Part shown: in pieces, positions 44,166 to 54,431 of the stretch
Position numbering within the stretch: the first letter of the stretch is position 1
Layout: every line of letters begins with the position of its first letter
Source: Buddleja alternifolia
Taxonomy: Eukaryota > Streptophyta > Magnoliopsida > Lamiales > Scrophulariaceae
Length of the DNA stretch: 64,000 bases
NCBI GenBank assembly: GCA_019426215.1
Contig: CM033394.1
Span: 17,442,195-17,506,194, forward strand
Reading direction: 5' to 3'
Position numbers and translations under genes: made by a program
The notes under the pieces: generated by a model
Told to the model about the DNA's origin: nothing
Seen by the model: the letters and a program-made list of their open reading frames with translations, nothing else
Databases searched by the model: none

Positions 44166-44579
44166 AGAAAAAGAAGGGAAAAGGATATTGTTTAGGTATC
44201 TTGGAAAGAAAGGAGGAAGAGTAATCCTATTGGCACAAGGAAATTAAAAGGGAAGAGTTTTTATGGGAGAAGGAAGCTAAAAAAGAAAGGAAACAAGGAG
44301 AACAAAAAAGGAGGGAAATTTTCGCCCCTTTCCCCTCCAAATTTCGGTCATCATGGGCTCATGGGATAGCCCATGAGCCCACCCTAAGGTCATAAGGAGG
44401 AATTGATACACCCTATACTCTTGTTCTCTTAATCTTGGTTTTTTTCCACTGGGTTTTCCTAAGGTAAGGTTTTTAATGAGGCAGTCAGTGTATCAAAAAG
44501 GATCGAACCCTCCTTAAAATTATGACAATTTATTATACTCCCGAGACTTTTTGAGCCTTTTATTCCAAAATTCTCGAGA

Positions 44580-44590
44580 GTAGGGGGGCT
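44580..44590 (+). promoter_or_regulatory. Polypurine tract of G3
   Basis: GTAGGGGGGCT directly before the 3' LTR start at 44593. Confidence 0.8.
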
Positions 44591-45125
44591 TATGATATGG
44601 GTCATAATTTTCACTTCTCTTAATGGGCTAAAATGAAGAAGGTCGGTGAATGGAAAGCTCGTAAAATACTCAAGGACGTGCTCGTGAGAATGCTAAGAGG
44701 AAAGCCCAAAGAAAAGCTCATGGAAATGCCTACGAGAAAAATCAAATAAATGGATATTTCGTGAATCTTATCTTCAACCACCAAATCCTTAAAAGAGGGA
44801 TATAGCTCATCATATCCCCCAATATCCGAGAACAAGTTGGAAGTCATCCAAGACTCCCCAATTACTAGGGAAATTGGCCATAAGGCCTATTTATGTACAT
44901 TTTTATTTTATTTTTTGTAAGTTCATTCAAGTTCACTTTAAGTGAAGTTTTGAGTAGAGAAAGTCGAGTCCATAAAAATTGTATTGTTAGGGTTATGTTC
45001 TTGAATATTCAAAGTTAATAAAGAAAGCCATTTTTTCTCTATTTTCTCTACAAATTTCAAATACTTCCATATTTGTGAAAGTGAGAGTGTTAATCGAGAG
45101 TTTGTTAGGAATTTCATGTTAGATG

Positions 45126-46159
45126 TATGTCCAATGTATGTCCGAGCCAGAGATAGTCCTCTTCGCACTTTCATTCAAGGGACCTGCATCTCTCACTCCA
45201 GACTGACTGAACTTTTGGAAGCTGCTTCAGATTCCTATGCAGATATCGCCAATTGGAACTTCCAATTCGATGACTTTCGCCAAACGGAGTCAGCACTTGA
45301 GGAAGAACCTATAAAACTGATTGAAGAATCTACACCAGCATCCACTTCAGAAGTTGCCAGTCTTCCAGTGTCTGCTGAAGAACATGTTCAAGCATCTCCA
45401 CCAGAGGATAATCCTGACGCTTCTGAACAAGTTATTTCTAATATGTCTGAGGATCTTCAACTTGATGTACGAGGTACAGTTTTTGATCCTGCATATCAAG
45501 CTCCTCTCAACTCACTCGAGCATACATCTAGATTTAAGCGACCGGCTCCTCAAAGGGTTCCATCGGATGTGAGTCAAGCTTTTGGACCTTTGCTGAAATC
45601 TGTCTTAGAGAAGGTGAGCAATCACGCTACTCAGAATGAAGAATCCCTCCACTGGATTAAGACGGATTTGGTGAAGATTGAGTCTCAGACTATGAGCGCC
45701 CAGATTGCTCATATGCGCAGTTCTGCTCAGGCCGCTGTTGGTGAATGTCGCCGAGAATTTCAAGAGATGAATGATGCTACTCGGGCCAACCAACTTGCCA
45801 TGAAAGAACATTTCGACAAGCGCCTAGAAAACTTAGAGAATACACTGAATGATGCTACCAGCACTAAGCTACTCGTAATGCAAGAACATTTTGACAAGTG
45901 TCTGGATGATCTCACAGCTTCAATGTCTCAAATTGCCCCTCAGGTTAGCCTACTTACAGAACATTTTAAGGCTGGCGATGGCAATAAGGAGGAAGAGAAA
46001 GAAAAGGAGAGAAGAGGAAAGCATCCAGTTCAAGAGCTTCAAGCCCTCCGTTCAAGCGTCAAACATTCTTTCAACATTTGCCAATACCTTCAAAGGCATT
46101 GCTTGAACAATTTGACGTTCCATTCTCTAGACCGCCTATTCCAGAGCTTGAAGGACTAA
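45126..46159 (+). CDS. S2 extra ORF, C-terminal coiled-coil portion
   Basis: The frame is open for about 345 codons. The first ATG (45116) lies in the LTR tip, so the true N-terminus is deleted and the start is a fusion artefact. The first 130 residues are acidic and Pro/Ser-rich. The second half is helical, with a repeated unit of about 27 residues: NDATRANQLAMKEHFDKRL and NDATSTKLLVMQEHFDKCL, followed by a Lys/Glu-rich stretch. No membrane segment or signal peptide is visible. It lies where Sireviruses carry an additional ORF between pol and the 3' LTR and may correspond to the distal part of the S3 ORF at 62350. Function unknown. Confidence 0.55.
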
Positions 46160-46199
46160 ATCAAGGATTAAATTCATATGTGGCATCTTCCCAGTAAGT

Positions 46200-46688
46200 G
46201 GGGGTCATGTATCAAGATTTAGTTCTAGAATTTTATTAAGTGCATTAGATGCCTTAATCGAGACATATTTCACCCCAAATATCGTTAAAGGGTTGCAAGG
46301 TGAAATTCAAATGTTAGATTATGAGGAGTTAGTGGGAATGAACTTAGATAGTCCACATTACCAATAAATCGTTAAAGAGTTGCGGTTTTTGTGGATTATG
46401 GGATAAATATGATTGAACCGTCTATTTGATAGATTGATGTTTGACATCACTTTAATTAAGTAATGGACCAAATATCGTTAAAGGGTTGCCATCCATTATA
46501 TTAATTAAAGAACTCAATCCCCACCACGAAGTTTTCATCAACGATCGCTTCCGTCTTTTCACAGTGGGAGTGTGAAATTTCAAAAAATGTAGTGGGAGCC
46601 AAGTTATAAGTCGAAGTCCTTGATTTTAAACTTGGTTTTAGTTTAGTTCAATAATCTAATTAAGTCTGACTTATTTTCTGCAGTCATT
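46200..46688 (+). other. C2 leader with a reiterated motif
   Basis: Non-coding leader upstream of gag. The motif ATCGTTAAAGGGTTGC appears at about 46281 and 46474 and with one change (AAAGAGTTGC) at about 46369. Two GTGGGAG motifs (46564, 46593) follow. Confidence 0.6.
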
Positions 46689-47528
46689 TTGTTTTATCTC
46701 TCTCAATTAAAAACCTTGTCTCCCAAACCACTGTCGAAGTTAATTGAAAATATGATTCTCACCAGTCCAAATTACATAGAAGGGCTCACTATGCTTAGGA
46801 TGGTCCTTAGCAGTGAATCCATTGACTATGTATTGGAAATTGGTCGTCCTCCCATTCCTAGACCAGGCGAGGGTGATGAAGTTCGCCTAGCTCGTTGGGA
46901 TTGGTGCTATGACAACCATAGAGCAAGAGTGTACATATTGAGCTCAATGTGCATAGAGCTGCAAAGGTCTCATGATAAGATGGATAATGCAAGAGACATT
47001 ATCCTTCATCTGGATGAATTGTTCGGAGAATGCGGTAGGACCGCCAGATACTTTATTTCAAGGGATCTATTCCGAACTAAAATGACTGAAGGAGAAGATG
47101 TTGGAGAACACGTTTTCAAAATGATGACCATGATAGAAAAACTAAAATCTTTAAACTTCTACATGGACCTACATCTCCAAGTCGATCTTATTCTACAGTC
47201 ACTCCCAGATTCATTCTATTATTTCGTCATAAATTTTGATATGAATGACATTGAGGGATCTTTAGCTGGGCTATTGGAAAAACTCAAGGTTGCTCAGAAA
47301 CAAATAAAGACGGACAAATGGAACAATCTGATGGCTATTACATTTCCTAAAACATTTGATGGAAAAAGGAATAATGCCCATTTAGAGGAGGGAGCATCCA
47401 GTACGACTTGCTACAAGGCACAACGAAGGAGAAATAAGAGGGCTAGAAAACAGGACACATATTTATGCTGTGGTGAGCTGGGCCACAGGAGAAGAGACTG
47501 TCCTAATATACAAGCAAAAGGTGAATAA
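46689..47528 (+). CDS. gag: C2 gag
   Basis: A 279-residue open frame with the copia Gag (UBN2-type) arrangement: an N-terminal helical region, WDWCYDNHRARVYILSSM near residue 75, FRTKMTEGEDVGEHVFKMM near residue 135, LQSLPDSFYYFVINF near residue 180, and a C-terminal zinc knuckle LCCGELGHRRRDC of CX2CX4HX4C type (the first Cys is followed by CGE), near residue 260. It would form the particle and bind RNA. The frame is free of stops, unlike pol. Start choice: the ATG at 46689 is early but a later ATG (46752) is also possible. Confidence 0.8.
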   Translation: MFYLSQLKTLSPKPLSKLIENMILTSPNYIEGLTMLRMVLSSESIDYVLEIGRPPIPRPGEGDEVRLARWDWCYDNHRARVYILSSMCIELQRSHDKMDNARDIILHLDELFGECGRTARYFISRDLFRTKMTEGEDVGEHVFKMMTMIEKLKSLNFYMDLHLQVDLILQSLPDSFYYFVINFDMNDIEGSLAGLLEKLKVAQKQIKTDKWNNLMAITFPKTFDGKRNNAHLEEGASSTTCYKAQRRRNKRARKQDTYLCCGELGHRRRDCPNIQAKGE

Positions 47529-47719
47529 CTTTATAGTTTGAAACTAATTGCTTTATAATATTCCCTCTTCATCGATTATGATTCAGAAGTTAATACCTTT
47601 TGTGAATCAGAATCTGGGAAGAAGAAGGGAGCTGAGCCCTAATGAGGAGAAGATCAAAGTAGGCAGCGGGCAAGGCGTCGCGGCTACTAAACAAGATCTG
47701 CCTCATTATTTTTTTTTCT

Positions 47720-48045
47720 AGACATATGCTATTTCTGGATATTGTTAAACATTGGTTCAATTTCCATTTTAGTTAAATAAGGTTACACTTTCGTTTTATT
47801 AATGAACAATGCAAGATTTATTATGGTAATAAATTAGTAGGCTTTGTTTCTTTGATAAATGCATTGTGTTACCTTAATGTCAAGACATATGCTATTTCTG
47901 GATATTGTTAAACATTGGTTCAATTTCCGTTTTAGTTAAATAAGGTTACACTTTCGTTTTATTAATGAACAATGCAAGATTTATTATGGTAATAAATTAG
48001 TAGGCTTTGTTTCTTTGATAAATGCATTGTGTTACCTTAATGTCA
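47720..48045. repeat. 163 bp tandem duplication between C2 gag and pol
   Basis: Two nearly identical head-to-tail copies (47720-47882, 47883-48045), each running from AGACATATGCTATTTCTGG to CTTAATGTCAAG. The second copy leads into the pre-integrase frame. The protease DSG motif expected in this interval is absent. Confidence 0.85.
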
Positions 48046-50724
48046 AGAATAAGTGTGCGGTGAATACAATACAAAGGAAACGTAGTAGGCTTGAAATAAA
48101 CCAAAAATTAACATGGCACCTTCGACTAGGCCATGCTGGCGAACAAAACATTCGCAAAATGGAAAAAGATGGGCTAATTAGCCCACTGGGATTGGATCCC
48201 TATCCTACTTGTGAATCTTGTCTCACAGGGAATTTTGAAAGGGCCTCACAAATCTTAGGCTTAGTGCATATTGACGTTTGTGGTCCATTTGGAGAAATGG
48301 CCAGAGGAGGTTTCCTTTATTTTATCACCTTCACTGATGACCATTCTCGATATGGTCTAGTGTACCTGATGAAGCATAAGTCTGAATCCATTGACAAGTT
48401 CAAGGAATTCAAGGCTTTAGTGGAAAATCAAACAAGTCAACGTATAAAAACTCTTCGATCTGATCGAGGAGGAGAATATATTAGCGACGAGTTTGACTTA
48501 TACCTCAGAGAGAATGGTATAGTATTGCAACTCACACCTCCAGTGACTCCGCAGTTGAATGGAGTAGCATAGCGAAGGAATCGAACCTTGTTGGACATGG
48601 TTCACTCCATGCTTAGCTACACTGATTTACCCATTTCATTGTGGGGTCACGTGCTGCTTACAGCTGCACACATTTTAAATAGATGTTCGTCCAAGTCCAT
48701 TCCTCTGACTTCCTATGAAATGTGGAGAAATAGGAAACCAAGTCTTAACCACATAAAGATTTGGGGATGTCCGGTTTATGTCAGAAAGACTAAAGTGGAC
48801 AAGTTAGAGGCTAGGTCCTTAAAGGGATGTTTCATTGGATATCCTGAAGATTCTATGGGATACCTCTTTTACCTGCACAATGATCAAAGGATCATTGTAG
48901 CCTTACAAGCCCATTTTCTTGAAGATGAGTTCATTCGAGAAGGAGGAGCGGGTAGAAAGATTGTTCTAGAAGAACAAAATGAAACCCCACTGGATACATC
49001 TACACAGGGAGTGAGAACCGAACCTTCTGTAACAAAACCACAACCACGACGATCGAATAGAGTATCTCAACAGACTGAGAGGTACGGATATCTAATGCAG
49101 AGGGAGTTGGATCTCCATTCTGTGTTAGAGGAGGATCATGGAGATGATCCCTCCACTTTTGATCAAGCGATGGTGGATGTGGATGCTACTAGATGGCGTG
49201 AAGCTATGCAAACTGAGATCAATTTGATGCATGCAAACCAAGTCTGGAAACTTGTAGACCAACCTGAAGGGGTAAAACCAATCGGGTGTAAATGGATCTA
49301 CAAGAGAAAGATTGGTGTTGATGGCAAAGTAGACACCTACAAAGCCAGGCTAGCGGCGAAAGGGTATAGTCAAAAGGAAGGAATTGACTACCAAGAAGCC
49401 TTCTCGCCAGTGGCTATGATCAAATCAATAAGGATTCTACTTGCAATAGCAGCACACCCTAGATTATGAAATATGGCAAATGGATGTCAAAACTGCTTTC
49501 CTAAATGGATTCCTAGAAGAGGATATCTATATGGAACAGCCTAAAGGTTTTGAATCCGAGGAGCATAGTCATAAGGTGTGTAAACTTGAGAGATCCATTT
49601 ATGGACTCAAACAAGCATCTCGTAGCTGGAATCTACGTTTTGATGAAGTTGTCAAAGGATTTGACTTCATCAAAAACGAAGACGAGCCCTGTGTTTAGAA
49701 GAAGGTCAGTGGGAGCAAGTTGACATTCCTAGTGTTATATGTAGATGACATATTACTCATTGGGAATGACATAGGAATGCTCATCACAACCAAGAAGTGG
49801 CTTTCGAGTACATTCTCCATGAAAGACTTGGGAGAAGCGACCTATATTCTAGGGATTCGGATCTATAGAGATCAAACCAAAAGAATGATAGGACTTTCTC
49901 AAGCCCTTTACTTAGAAAAGGTCCTAAAAAGGTATAGGATGGAAGATTCTAAGAAAGGGTTCCTATCAATGAGACATGGGACACATCTTTCGAAATCTAT
50001 GTGTCCTCAAAGTGAGGAAGATAGAAAAGAAATGAACATTATACCCTATGCGTCTTCTGTGGGCAGCTTGATGTACGCGATGCTCTGTACTAGACCCGAC
50101 ATTGCTTATGCTGTGAGCGTTGTTAGTCGATTTCAAGCAAACCCTGGTAAGGAACATTGGATAGCTGTGAAGAATATCCTAAAGTATCTGAAAAGAACTA
50201 AGGATATGATTCTCACCTATGGAAGTGGTGACCTGAGGGTGGACGGGTACACTGATTCGGAATTCCAATCTGATGTTGAGGACCGGAAATCCACCTCGGG
50301 ATTTGTATTTACTCTAAATGGTGGAGCGGTGACTTGGAAAAGTTCCAAGCATAGCACAACCGCAAACTCCACCACAGAGGCTGAATACATAGCTGCCTCG
50401 GAGGCAACTAAAGAAGCTGTTTGGATTAGGAAGTTCGTTGAGGAACTTCAAGTGGTTCCTAGCATAAAGCTCTCGTTGCCACTTTATTGTGACAACACCG
50501 GAGCTATAGCGCAGGCGAAGGAACCTAGGTCTCACAATAAATCCAAACACATAGAGAGGAGATATCACATCATAAGAGAGATCATTGCACGAGGTGAAAT
50601 AGCTGTTCAGAAAATAGCCTCAGCCGACAATGTCGTTGATCCATTGACCAAGCCATTGGCACAGGCGGTGCTAGAAAAACATCTCGAAAAGATGGGTATT
50701 AAATACCACAGAAAATGGCATTGA
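48015..50724 (+). pseudogene. pol: C2 pol: integrase, RT and RNase H
   Basis: The pre-integrase HHCC domain (LTWHLRLGHAGEQNIRKM and CESCLTGNF) is followed by the core with VHIDVCGPF and LRSDRGGEY. A TAG stop at 48570 replaces the catalytic Glu codon in the GVA(E)RRNRTL block. Translation resumes at 48573: KPIGCKWIYKRK, a one-base insertion near 49467, MDVKTAFLNG, another TAG at 49696, LYVDDILLIGND (the RT catalytic pair, about 49740), then RNase H with VDGYTDSEF, STTEAEYIAASE and NKSKHIERRYH. The end at 50724 is intact. Protease is missing. Two stops, one frameshift and no protease: inactive. Confidence 0.87.
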
Positions 50725-50739
50725 GTGCAAGTGGGAGAT

Positions 50740-52289
50740 TGTTAGAGTATATGCCCTCGAATGCCACAAAGAGGATAGATTTATAGGTCATAAACATTGT
50801 AACTAAACTATGGTTTTTCTATTAATATAAGGCAGTTAACAAGGTAAAGTCCTTAATGACAAGGCGAACCTTCTACCTCCTATGGGATAGGAGGAAAGGC
50901 ACTAGAATGGTTTGACCCTTGACATCTAAAAGGGTTCGCAAGTCTAAGAAATATTGATTGGGCATCAATAGTGAATAAAGACTTGTATGATGTAAGTTTC
51001 GACAGAGAAAGTGTCAGTCGTACACTATGGAAATGGTAGTGGGAACTTATATCATAGACGTGTCAGTTAGACTGATATGTTCGAACACGTCTCACATCAG
51101 TTCATCACATGCGTATTCACTCATTGACAGTCAATGATGAAACTGATAAGTAGTGATAGGTACGTGTGAACCTCTGACCTGAGAAATCGAGTTGAAGATG
51201 TACTTGTGACATCAAGTCTGTCATTAGAGTAGTTAGATTCAAATCACCTGTTGGTGGAATCGACCTCGAAGTGCGACTTGATGGGCAAGTAGCATTGTTA
51301 ACTGATTTGCAATATGGAATTTATTCTCTCATAAGTGAATGAGTAAAATATCCTATGCGATCATGAATAAGTGAGGATGAAAGTCTTTGGCCAAAGCATT
51401 TAAATACCTTAGGCATATGGTCAAGTTATATGAGTTTGACTTTAAACCATGACTCTTACTTGACTGGGATATAAGAATAAAAGGTTTATACACGTACGGT
51501 ATTCACGACGTAAAGGTTTGGAATGATCCTATTCATTCATTCTCAATTGGGTTACGGTGTGAGCCACAAGACTGGCTAGGTGTCACTCACATCTCTTTGG
51601 ATTCTCCCCAATTGCCTTTTGGGACGAACCTAAAGAGTCGCGCTTAAAGGAAGTGCAAAAGGAAAAACATGAAAAAAAGACTTGAGAGAAATTCACGGCA
51701 TTGGATGTCGTAATTAATTAATTAATTAATTATTGGATAATTTAATTAATTAATTAAATTAATGAGTTAATTAATTTCTTGGAGAAATTGAATTATAAAT
51801 TAATTAGGAATTGAATTAAATGGATTACCAATTTATTTATTGGATAAATAAATTATCCGATTAATTAATTAGCAAGCAAGACGAAAGCCCGAAGGCTTCC
51901 GAGCCCACTAAGGGGCGGCCAAATGCACGCCTAAATAGGGCTCTTGCATGCTAATGTTATTGTTTCATAATGATATAAATATATCACAAGGTGAAAAATA
52001 ACACAAAGCAACTTACATAACTTTCTCTCCAAGAAAAAGTCTCTCACCTCTCTCTCTCTCTAGCCGTCTTTGACAAGGAAGAAAGGAGGAGTTTTTTGTT
52101 TTTGATTCCGGCGTGACAAATTAGAGACGTTGGCAAATTTGGCGTTAGAGAAAAGGATCACGTTCAGAAATCAACATACGCGAGAACGGTAATTTTTCTA
52201 TACACAATTAAACACGAGGATTAGAGATGATTCGGACTTTGGGAATTAAATTTACTTTCCGCTGCATTTTATTCATATAATTCTCAACA
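50740..52289 (+). repeat. 3' LTR of C2
   Basis: 1550 bp, from TGTTAGAGTATATGCCC to TATAATTCTCAACA, directly after the polypurine tract GTGGGAGAT (50731-50739). It contains AATTAATTAATT repeats near 51712-51760. Confidence 0.85.
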
Positions 52290-53396
52290 AATTCAAATGC
52301 ATTAAATGCTGATAAGAGCATTAAATGTGATAAGCTAGTTCAGACGTACGGAGAAGCCACCCTATTGGACTGTCAACTATTCACAGATTGCAGCACCAAC
52401 TTTTGTGCAGCAGATTTTCAGTAAAAATGACAAAAGTTGTTCACTCGCGGAAGTGAGAGACACGCGCCTATGCATGTGTCAAACAGACACTTTTTCCAAG
52501 AATACCTATAAATAGAACTTCAACAACAAGCCAAAAACAACGAAATACTCCAAGCCAAATTGCTGTTACATTGAAGTCTCATTCCTTAATCTCTCAGAAA
52601 AGCCAAAATATTAAAGCAAACATTCTTCTTTCTTTTATTCAAATTCCTGAGACAGTCAACCAAATATCTCAAACATTCTTCTTGGAGAAACCTACATTAC
52701 TATTGAGATATTCCCAGTTGTTTGAACTTTATCAAAATAAAACAAACCATTTAGAAAAACTTCATCTAAGCCTCGCGATCTGTGTGAAGTCGAAGTTGGA
52801 TACTTGCATTATTTCTGGAAGAAAGAAGCAAGAGGATAGAAGTGACTTGGAGCAGAAATCTGTGTGATCAAGGAGCTCAAGTCATCAACATCCATCTCTC
52901 CCTAATTTGTAGAAGTTTCTGTGTGGTTCTTTGAGAATCATTTAAGTGGATTGCCTCCAAGTGATTAAGGAGAAGAAGGACGTAGTTGGGATTACACCAC
53001 CCAACGAACCTTACAAATATTGTGTTATTTACTTTACAGTCAATTTACTTATTATCATATCATTGCATTAATTGATCAAGTAAAACACAATTAAAAGCTG
53101 AGCAACTAAGATATTTTCTGTGACGCTAAAGCTTTCAAACAGAAGACTATAAAATCAATTCCGCTGTGCTAACACTGATTAAAGAAGTGAACGCTTAAAC
53201 CTATTTGGTTATAGTATTCAAATCTTGAAGTCTAAGTTAACTTTTTAAAAACAGTTTTCATTAGACGCTCAAGTCAAGCGCTTATTTTTCAAGCGTCCAA
53301 CAAATTTCAATATGAATCTTTTTGAAGTCGAAAAAGACTTCATGGTCTATTCAATGCCCCCTTCTAGACCCTTTCGTATGCCACTTGGGACCAACA
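52290..53396 (+). repeat. Distal part of S2's 3' LTR
   Basis: Corresponds to positions from about 430 of the S3 LTR (54432) to the end, beginning AATTCAAATGCATTAAATGC and ending CTTGGGACCAACA. The first 430 bp are deleted. Confidence 0.85.
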
Positions 53397-53624
53397 GAGT
53401 TTAATTACAACAATCAATCGAAGACCTTGTTTGGTTCTCTGATTTTCTTGGTGTGAAAATCCGAACCACATCAAGTGGTATAACTTCACCTATATGTATT
53501 GTGTTATTGTGGTTGAATGTGTTAACTGTCTCATGCTTAGGTAGAATGAGCAAACATATCCCTGTCTACTTTATATTTAGAATTGATATCCAATTCTAAT
53601 TTCCTTTTAAATGTTCACTTTCAG

Positions 53625-54431
53625 CACTCAAGAACAAGAAACAACCCAAAGTTTCTTGGAACAAAGAGATGGATAGTCATTTAGCTAAGGTTTTGACTGA
53701 CCAAATGGTTCAAGGAAGTAAGTGTGACTGTGATACTTGGAAGCCCCAAGCTTTGCAAGCTGTTGCGCCATATTTAAAATCCACATTGCATCTCACATTG
53801 ACAAAGGATAACATAAAAAACAGATTGAAAAATTGGAAAAAGTATTTTAGTGTTGTGTCTAATATCCAAACTAGACAAAGCGGTTTCACATGGGATGAAG
53901 AATGAAAAATGATTGTTGTCACATCAGATGAGTGGAGCGCATGGACTACATATGTTGAGGTACTTATATTTTTTCAACTAGAAAAAGTTATTAAATATTA
54001 GCTTAGTCTGTGATGATGAAATTGTTTGGTAACTTTTTATTTAACTTGTATGATTTATATGCAGTCACATTCTGATGCTAAAGGCCTGCACAACAAAATG
54101 ATAGATAACTGGGAGATATTGTGCTTTTGTGTGGAAAAGATAGAGCAACCAGTCAAGGTGCTGAATATTTTGAGGATGGTGCTGAAGCAATGGGTGAGGA
54201 AGAGGAAAATGAGGTAAATTCAGCTCCTACAATGCCACCAAGAGCACGACCATCGAGTTCAACGAATTCTATGCTTAACAACAGAAAGAAGTTAAAAAAT
54301 GACTATTTGGCTGAGGTTGTTGGTGTAATAGCTACTTCTTTTCAAGAGTTTGTGGCTAGCAAGAAGAAAAAAGAAGAGAAGCCAAGTATCGAAATGCATG
54401 AGGTTGTTTCAACGATACCGGGGCTTACTAG
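53625..54431 (+). pseudogene. Harbinger Myb/SANT-like protein, cut by S3
   Basis: Two exons, 53625-53959 and 54065-54431, join in phase through a GT-AG intron. The first carries a Myb/SANT-like DNA-binding domain with VSWNKEMDSHLAKVLTDQM, NIKNRLKNWKKYF and SGFTWDEE, resembling Myb_DNA-bind_3. The second holds the WEILC... block, an acidic linker (GEEEENEV), and a helical, Lys-rich end. Lesions are a TGA at 53903 just after WDEE and a one-base loss near 54118. The remainder of the gene lies beyond S3. In PIF/Harbinger transposons this protein binds terminal repeats and works with the transposase at 32514-33835. Confidence 0.72.

Larger units (their letters stand above)
46166..52289 (+). mobile_element. 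Copia element C2, 5' LTR deleted
   Basis: Leader, gag, pol and a 3' LTR are present, but no 5' LTR or primer site. Its 3' LTR ends at 52289 and S2 LTR sequence resumes at 52290. Upstream, S2 coding sequence ends at 46159 and C2 leader begins within a few bases. One deletion removing the 3' part of S2's internal region, the first roughly 430 bp of its LTR and C2's 5' LTR explains this. The left boundary is approximate. Confidence 0.75.
45103..53396 (+). mobile_element. Truncated Sirevirus-like element S2
   Basis: It begins with only the first 23 bp or so of a family LTR (TGTTAGGAATTTCATG...), continues directly with a coiled-coil ORF, is interrupted by copia C2, and ends with the last 1.1 kb of the LTR (52290-53396, ending CCACTTGGGACCAACA). 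The exact 5 bp TSD GAGTT (45098-45102, 53397-53401) shows that the outer borders are original. The rest of the 5' LTR, gag, pol and the start of the 3' LTR have been deleted. Confidence 0.85.
34648..53473 (+). mobile_element. Gypsy element G3 (Tat-type, with archaeal-type RNase H and antisense ORFs)
   Basis: LTRs at 34648-35198 and 44593-53473 (the latter enlarged by S2 and C2), primer site, gag, pol, a tandem array, a minus-strand ORF block and a polypurine tract. The exact TSD AGTGG is at 34643-34647 and 53474-53478. A second RNase H domain after the RT-linked one is the signature of the Tat lineage of plant Ty3/gypsy. Many stops and two domain-sized losses (protease core, integrase core) make it inactive. 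Confidence 0.88.
44593..53473 (+). repeat. 3' LTR of G3, split by S2/C2
   Basis: The left part 44593-45102 and right part 53397-53473 together match the 5' LTR; the GAGTT at the break is duplicated by the S2 insertion. It ends GAACCACATCA and is followed by the TSD AGTGG. Confidence 0.9.
31638..54431 (+). mobile_element. PIF/Harbinger transposon hosting nested insertions (right end not seen)
   Basis: The left terminus GGGCTCGTTTGGATGGG follows a TGA trinucleotide and is typical of plant PIF/Harbinger termini. Two genes are recognisable, as in autonomous members: a DDE transposase (32514-33835) and a Myb/SANT-like protein (53625-54431). Gypsy G3 lies between them and Sirevirus S3 cuts the second gene. 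The right terminus would be beyond S3, outside the window. Excluding inserts, about 4 kb of the transposon is visible. Confidence 0.75.

Noticed and set aside
45116..45125. ATG at 45116 as a true start for the S2 ORF
   Set aside because: It lies in the LTR tip and was joined to the ORF by deletion.
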